Part shown: piece after piece, positions 60,501-64,000 of the stretch
Numbering within the stretch: position 1 is the stretch's first letter
Layout: every line of letters begins with the position of its first letter
Assembly: GCF_014489615.1 (NCBI RefSeq)
Contig: NZ_CP060825.1
Location: 2,025,501-2,089,500, forward strand
DNA length: 64,000 bases
From: Streptomyces genisteinicus
Lineage (GTDB): Bacteria > Actinomycetota > Actinomycetes > Streptomycetales > Streptomycetaceae
Reading direction: 5' to 3'
Made by a program: the position numbers and the translations under genes
The notes under the pieces: model-generated
Databases searched by the model: none
Told to the model about the DNA's origin: nothing
What the model saw: only the letters and a program-made list of their open reading frames with translations

Positions 60501-61724
60501 ATGACCGGAAACACATGCCAGGAGTGCGGCAGACCGCGGGCCGCGGACGGCGGCACGGGGGCCGTGTGCGGCTGCGAGGGCGCCGCGGGGGGCGGCGGCC
60601 GCGGGGCCGGGCCGCAGGCCCGTCCGGGCCGCGGGCGTTCGACGGCGGAGGAGATCGCGGCGGCGGAGGACTTCGATCCGCTGCGCATCCGCCCCTACGT
60701 GACGCTGGAGGCGCTGGACACGTCCGACGGGCCGGCGGACGGCGGTCGCGCCGCGTCCGGCACGCCGGGGCCCGCCGGTCACCTGCCGGGCGTGGACGCG
60801 CACGGCGCGCATCCCCCGGTGACGGCCGGCCCGGACGGTCACGGCGGCGGCCCCGCCGGCCCGTACGCCGGGGCCGCGCACGGGCCGTACGCGCACGGCG
60901 CCGCACCGGGCCCGCGCGGGCCGGGTGCGCACGGACCGCTGCCGCACGGCACCGGCGGGGAGGGCGATCACCCGACGGCCGTACTGCGCCCGGTCGCCGC
61001 CCCGCTGCCCGCCGAGGTGCCGGCCCCGGCGGACGCGACCCAGGAGCTTCCCCCGCTCACCGCCGGGCCGGCCGCCCCGGGAGCGGCTCCGGCGCCGCGG
61101 CGGTCGCGGCGCCGGGGGGCCGTGGCGCTGGCGGCGGCCGCGGCCTTCGCGGTCGCGGGGACGGCCGCCTACGCCTCGGGGCTGTTCGACGGCGGCGAGG
61201 ACAGGGACCGGGTGTCCATGCCGGACCGGGGGAACGGTCCCAGCCTCGTCGTGGGGCCCGACGCCCCGCTGGATCCGCCGTCCCCGACGGCCTCCCCGTC
61301 GGCCTCCGCCTCACGGACGGCGAAGCCCTCGCCGTCCGCGTCCGCCTCCTCCTCGCCCACGGCCTCCGCGTCGGCGTCGGCGAGCCGCTCCGCCCCGGCG
61401 AGCAGCGCTCCGGCGCAGCCGCCGGCGCCCACGCCGACGGCGCAGGTCACCGGCACGGTGTCCGAGGAGCCCCCCGGCGGCTCCCAGGGCACCCTGCGGC
61501 TCGGCGACACCGGCTCCGACGTGCGGGAGCTCCAGCTGCGGCTCCAGGAGATCTGGCTGTACCCGCGGGACTGGCAGACCAACGGCGTCTTCGACACGAA
61601 CCTGGAGAACTCGGTCAAGGTCTTCCAGTGGGACCGCGGGATCAAGGGCGACCCGCTGGGCGTCTACGGTCCGCAGACCCGGCGCGCGCTGGAGGAGGAG
61701 ACGAGGGAGCCCCGGCGGCGGTAG
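60501..61724 (+). CDS. Membrane-anchored peptidoglycan-binding protein with an N-terminal Cys cluster
   Basis: A 407-residue protein. The N terminus carries CQECGRP and VCGCEG, a possible small zinc site. A Gly/Pro/His-rich cytoplasmic stretch leads to a membrane helix (GAVALAAAAAFAVAGTAAYA, about residues 207-226), a long Ser/Pro/Ala stalk and a C-terminal PG_binding_1 domain (LRLGDTGSDVRELQLRLQEI and GVYGPQTRRALEEE). It should tether the membrane to peptidoglycan. AGGGGAGGGG precedes the ATG at 60501, and TAATTT near 60467 is a possible -10. Confidence 0.88.
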   Translation: MTGNTCQECGRPRAADGGTGAVCGCEGAAGGGGRGAGPQARPGRGRSTAEEIAAAEDFDPLRIRPYVTLEALDTSDGPADGGRAASGTPGPAGHLPGVDAHGAHPPVTAGPDGHGGGPAGPYAGAAHGPYAHGAAPGPRGPGAHGPLPHGTGGEGDHPTAVLRPVAAPLPAEVPAPADATQELPPLTAGPAAPGAAPAPRRSRRRGAVALAAAAAFAVAGTAAYASGLFDGGEDRDRVSMPDRGNGPSLVVGPDAPLDPPSPTASPSASASRTAKPSPSASASSSPTASASASASRSAPASSAPAQPPAPTPTAQVTGTVSEEPPGGSQGTLRLGDTGSDVRELQLRLQEIWLYPRDWQTNGVFDTNLENSVKVFQWDRGIKGDPLGVYGPQTRRALEEETREPRRR

Positions 61725-61893
61725 GCCGTGGAGCCGGGGACGGAGCGGGCCGGGGCGGGGCGGGGGCGTACGGACGGACGGAGCGCGGGCGGACGGAGCC
61801 GGTACGGACGGAAGCGGCGGGGCGCGGGCCGACTCGGCAGGGGCGGTGCCGGCGGGTCCGAGGCCGGCGGGGGTGGTGCCGGCGGGGGCGGAG

Positions 61894-61937
61894 TTGGCAG
61901 GGACGTCCACTTTTTGTATCGTGAAGGAACAAAGTGG
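61894..61937 (+). promoter_or_regulatory. Promoter of the HAD gene with an overlapping inverted repeat
   Basis: TTGGCA (61894-61899) and TATCGT (61917-61922) are spaced by 17 nt. CCACTTT (61907-61913) and AAAGTGG (61931-61937) form an inverted repeat spanning the -10 region. The A/T-rich stretch stands out from the G-rich sequence around it. Upstream, 61730-61890 is G-rich simple sequence. Confidence 0.55.
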
Positions 61938-62015
61938 TTCCGCCCGTACTCCCTGACCGGCGGGCGAAGCCGCTTGTCCTCTTTGCCCGCGCCCCGCGCC
62001 TCTGGAGCCCCACCG

Positions 62016-62678
62016 ATGCAGGCCACTTCCCCCGTCCTCACCGCCCGGGCCGTCCTCCTCGACATGGACGGCACCATCGTCAACTCCGACGCGGTGGTGG
62101 AACGCTGCTGGCGGGCGTGGGCCCTGCGGCAGGGTCTCGACCCGGCCGAGGTGCTGAAGGTCGTCCACGGCCGGCAGGGTCACGCGACGATGGCGATCCT
62201 CCTCCCGAACCGCCCGGCGGCGGAGAACCACGCCGACAACCGGGAACTCCTCGCCCAGGAGACCGCCGACGTCGAGGGCGTCGTCCCCGTCGGCGGCGCC
62301 CCTGCCTTCATGGCGGCCCTCGCCGGATTTCCCCACGCGCTGGTGACCTCGGCGGACGCCGCCCTCGCCACCGCCCGGATGAACGCGGCCGGCCTGCCGA
62401 TGCCGGCGGTGCGGGTGACCGCGGAGAGCGTGGGCGCCAGCAAGCCCGACCCCGAGGGCTTCCTCAAGGGCGCCGCCGAGCTCGGCTACGCGCCCGCCGA
62501 CTGCGTCGCCTTCGAGGACTCCGAGGCGGGCATCGCGGCGGCCCGCGCCGCCGGCATGCGCGTGGTCGGCGTGGGACCCCGCGCCGCCGCGTTCGCCCCC
62601 GATCTGCACGTCGCGGACCTGGACGGCCTCAGCCTGACCGCACACGCGGACGGCACCGTCGAACTGCGCGCCGCATAG
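62016..62678 (+). CDS. HAD family hydrolase (subfamily IA)
   Basis: A 220-residue HAD phosphatase: motif I LLDMDGTIVNSD, cap domain in residues 20-85, motif II LVTSAD, motif III Lys in GASKPDPEGF, motif IV AFEDSEAGIAAARAAG. It resembles sugar-phosphate phosphatases of the phosphoglucomutase-like or GPP/DOG type, so a sugar phosphate is the likely substrate. The ATG at 62016 has GGAG upstream. A well-placed promoter with an inverted repeat lies about 100 nt before it. Confidence 0.92.
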   Translation: MQATSPVLTARAVLLDMDGTIVNSDAVVERCWRAWALRQGLDPAEVLKVVHGRQGHATMAILLPNRPAAENHADNRELLAQETADVEGVVPVGGAPAFMAALAGFPHALVTSADAALATARMNAAGLPMPAVRVTAESVGASKPDPEGFLKGAAELGYAPADCVAFEDSEAGIAAARAAGMRVVGVGPRAAAFAPDLHVADLDGLSLTAHADGTVELRAA

Positions 62679-62716
62679 GCGCGGGGGCCCGCACCCCCAC
62701 CCCGTACGGCTCCCCG

Positions 62717-62736
62717 CGGCTCCCCGCCGGGAGCCG
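62717..62736. terminator. Short hairpin between convergent genes
   Basis: CGGCTCCC (62717-62724) and GGGAGCCG (62729-62736) form an 8-bp perfect stem with loop CGCC between the HAD and FetB-like genes. Confidence 0.5.
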
Positions 62737-62777
62737 TTCGCATGCCGGTGGGCACGGACGCGCCGCGCCCCGGGCCC

Positions 62778-63536
62778 TCAGCCCCCGGCCGCGGAGTCCA
62801 CGCCGTCGCGGTGGAGCCTGCCGCGGGTGACGAGTTCCAGCACCACCGCCACGGCCACCGCCTGAACGGCTATCAGGGCCACCAGGACGAACAGCTGCAC
62901 CGCCCCCGCCTCGACCGGTGACGCGCCGCCGAGCAGCATGCCGACGAACGCGCCCGGGAGGGTGACGAGCCCGACGGTCCTGGTCTGGTCGAGCCCGGGC
63001 AGCAGGGCGTCCGACGCGGGCTCCCGCGCGACCTCCATCCGGGCGTCGCGGTCCGGGAGCCCGAGCGCCAGACCGGCCTCCACCTCGCCGCGGCGCTGCG
63101 CCAGTTCGTCGAGCGCGCGCCGGCCCCCGAGCACGGTCGCGGTGAGGGCGCCGCCGATCAGGATGCCGGTGACGGGGACGAGGGCGATGCCCTTCACGGG
63201 GACGAGTCCGGTCAGCAGCAGGGCGGCGACGACCGGCACCACCCCGGCGGCGATGGGGGCCGCGGCCCACCACCAGGTGGCGTTGCGGGTGACGCGGCGG
63301 CCCGCGGTCCGCACGGCGACGCCGTACATCAGGAACAGGAAGCCGAGGAGCAGCGGAAGCGACTCGACGACCAGGCCGATCACCAGGGACACGGCGGTGA
63401 GCTGGAGGGCGGCCCGCACGCCGGCGACGACGATCCGGCGGGAGCGGCCGAGGCGGGCGAGGGCCGCGACCGTGGCGGCGACGGCGAGCAGGACCGCCAG
63501 TACGGCCCCGAGGGTGACGTTGACCGGCAGCAGCAC
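62778..63536 (-). CDS. FetB/UPF0014 family ABC transporter permease
   Basis: A 252-residue membrane protein of the UPF0014 family with about seven hydrophobic segments and the diagnostic RAALQLTAVSLVIGLVVES and LVTLPGAFVGMLLGGASPVE. The E. coli homologue FetB pairs with the ATPase FetA in iron export. No ATPase gene lies adjacent, so a partner would be encoded elsewhere. The GTG at 63536 follows TAGGGT by 7 nt with no ribosome binding site, so the mRNA is probably leaderless. Confidence 0.9.
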   Translation of the reverse strand: MLLPVNVTLGAVLAVLLAVAATVAALARLGRSRRIVVAGVRAALQLTAVSLVIGLVVESLPLLLGFLFLMYGVAVRTAGRRVTRNATWWWAAAPIAAGVVPVVAALLLTGLVPVKGIALVPVTGILIGGALTATVLGGRRALDELAQRRGEVEAGLALGLPDRDARMEVAREPASDALLPGLDQTRTVGLVTLPGAFVGMLLGGASPVEAGAVQLFVLVALIAVQAVAVAVVLELVTRGRLHRDGVDSAAGG

Positions 63537-63543
63537 GACCGCA

Positions 63544-63549
63544 ACCCTA
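63544..63549 (-). promoter_or_regulatory. -10 hexamer of a leaderless promoter for the FetB-like gene
   Basis: On the minus strand TAGGGT ends 7 nt before the GTG at 63536, with no ribosome binding site between. Confidence 0.5.
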
Positions 63550-63735
63550 CGCCCGTGAAGGGATCGTGGCGGCTCGTCAGAACCCTTGATGTGACGTGCC
63601 CATGTCGTCACCCTGTTACCTGGCGCCCATCCCCGTGCAACCTGGCGCCGCCAGCATGGCCACGCCCCCGAGGGCATCTCCGGGCGCCGGACGGCGTGCG
63701 GGGAGGTCAGGTTCCCCCCACTTCAAGGAGTTCGC

Positions 63736-64000
63736 ATGTCTCGTGTCTACGCGCGTCACCTCCGCCGTACCGCCGTGGCCGTCGCCGCGTCCGCGCTCGC
63801 CGCCACCGGTCTGCTGGCCACCGCCCCCGCCGCGCAGGCGGCACCGCCCACGCCCGTCAGCGCCGCCACCGCCCGCAGCTACCTGAGCCAGCTGACCGTC
63901 GCCGCCGAGGGTTCGTCCTCCGGTTACAGCCGCGACCTGTTCCCGCACTGGATCACCCAGTCCGGCGCCTGCAACACCCGCGAGGTCGTCCTCAAGCGCG
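63736..64000 (+). CDS. Secreted HNH-type nuclease (3' end outside the window)
   Basis: Eighty-eight residues are visible: a signal peptide (residues 1-35, ending ATAPAAQAA) and the start of a domain with GYSRDLFPHWITQSGACNTR, which I recall from secreted HNH/GmrSD-type nucleases of Streptomyces; the HNH residues lie beyond the window. AAGGAG lies 5 nt before the ATG. It is divergent from the FetB-like gene. The nuclease assignment rests on this N-terminal segment only. Confidence 0.75.
   Translation, partial: MSRVYARHLRRTAVAVAASALAATGLLATAPAAQAAPPTPVSAATARSYLSQLTVAAEGSSSGYSRDLFPHWITQSGACNTREVVLKR

Overview
The window is high-GC actinobacterial DNA with the marks of a Streptomyces chromosome: G/C-rich third codon positions, many GTG starts and ATGA/GTGA overlaps, several leaderless start sites, a cobalamin-riboswitch ECF transporter, a whiJ-type XRE/DUF397/ATPase locus, DUF5753, DUF6879, DUF2252 and SHOCT proteins, and an actinobacterial class A RNase P RNA. 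No transposase, integrase, tRNA, rRNA or CRISPR array was recognised. All assignments come from reading the sequence and recalling families; no database search was run.

Layout. 0-10 kb: a truncated gene, a Bcr/CflA-type exporter, a Gfo/Idh/MocA oxidoreductase, an SDR, a class II aldolase/2-hydroxyacid dehydrogenase pair divergent from a double-domain AsnC regulator, a membrane-anchored Mrr-like nuclease, a phospholipase D-type protein and a small membrane protein. 10-18.1 kb is an accessory, signalling and defence-like region: a two-gene NB-ARC/TPR system whose partners share a short terminal motif, an orphan/DUF6879 pair, an EcsC-like protein, a whiJ-type locus with a perfect 34-bp palindrome, and a Fic toxin with an antitoxin combining an HTH and a VbhA-like inhibitory tail. 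It ends at rnpB (18.35-18.77 kb, minus strand).

18.8-30.5 kb is mostly conserved chromosome: Uma2, MerR, a membrane protein whose 3' end overlaps an RNB ribonuclease, YaaA, KDPG aldolase, then a 0.83-kb giant imperfect palindrome of dispersed repeats, RNase H/phosphatase, a zinc-ribbon protein with an apparent CTG start, Nif3, a large orphan protein and a receiver-only response regulator. 30.5-39.2 kb holds a DHA2 exporter, a group of small SHOCT/DUF proteins, a DUF2252 protein, a methyltransferase, a cell-wall amidase and membrane proteins or lipoproteins.

39.4-43.5 kb is a three-gene operon (toroid protein, methyltransferase, GT4 glycosyltransferase) divergent from a KstR-like TetR gene, with an exact KstR-type operator between them. 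43.6-50.0 kb is a five-gene cobalamin-uptake operon behind a cobalamin riboswitch: two exported membrane-anchored proteins (one with repeats like the alpha/alpha-toroid fold of animal intrinsic factor), EcfT, a fused double ATPase and an S component, joined throughout by overlapping stop and start codons. 50-64 kb carries a small lytic-transglycosylase-like protein, a GT87/PAP2 fusion, a DUF2330 protein, an O-methyltransferase, a monooxygenase-fold protein, three consecutive perfect hairpins, a duplicated-domain membrane pair, a GNAT, a DHA2 exporter with a fused winged-helix tail, a peptidoglycan-binding protein, a HAD phosphatase, a FetB-like permease and the start of a secreted nuclease.
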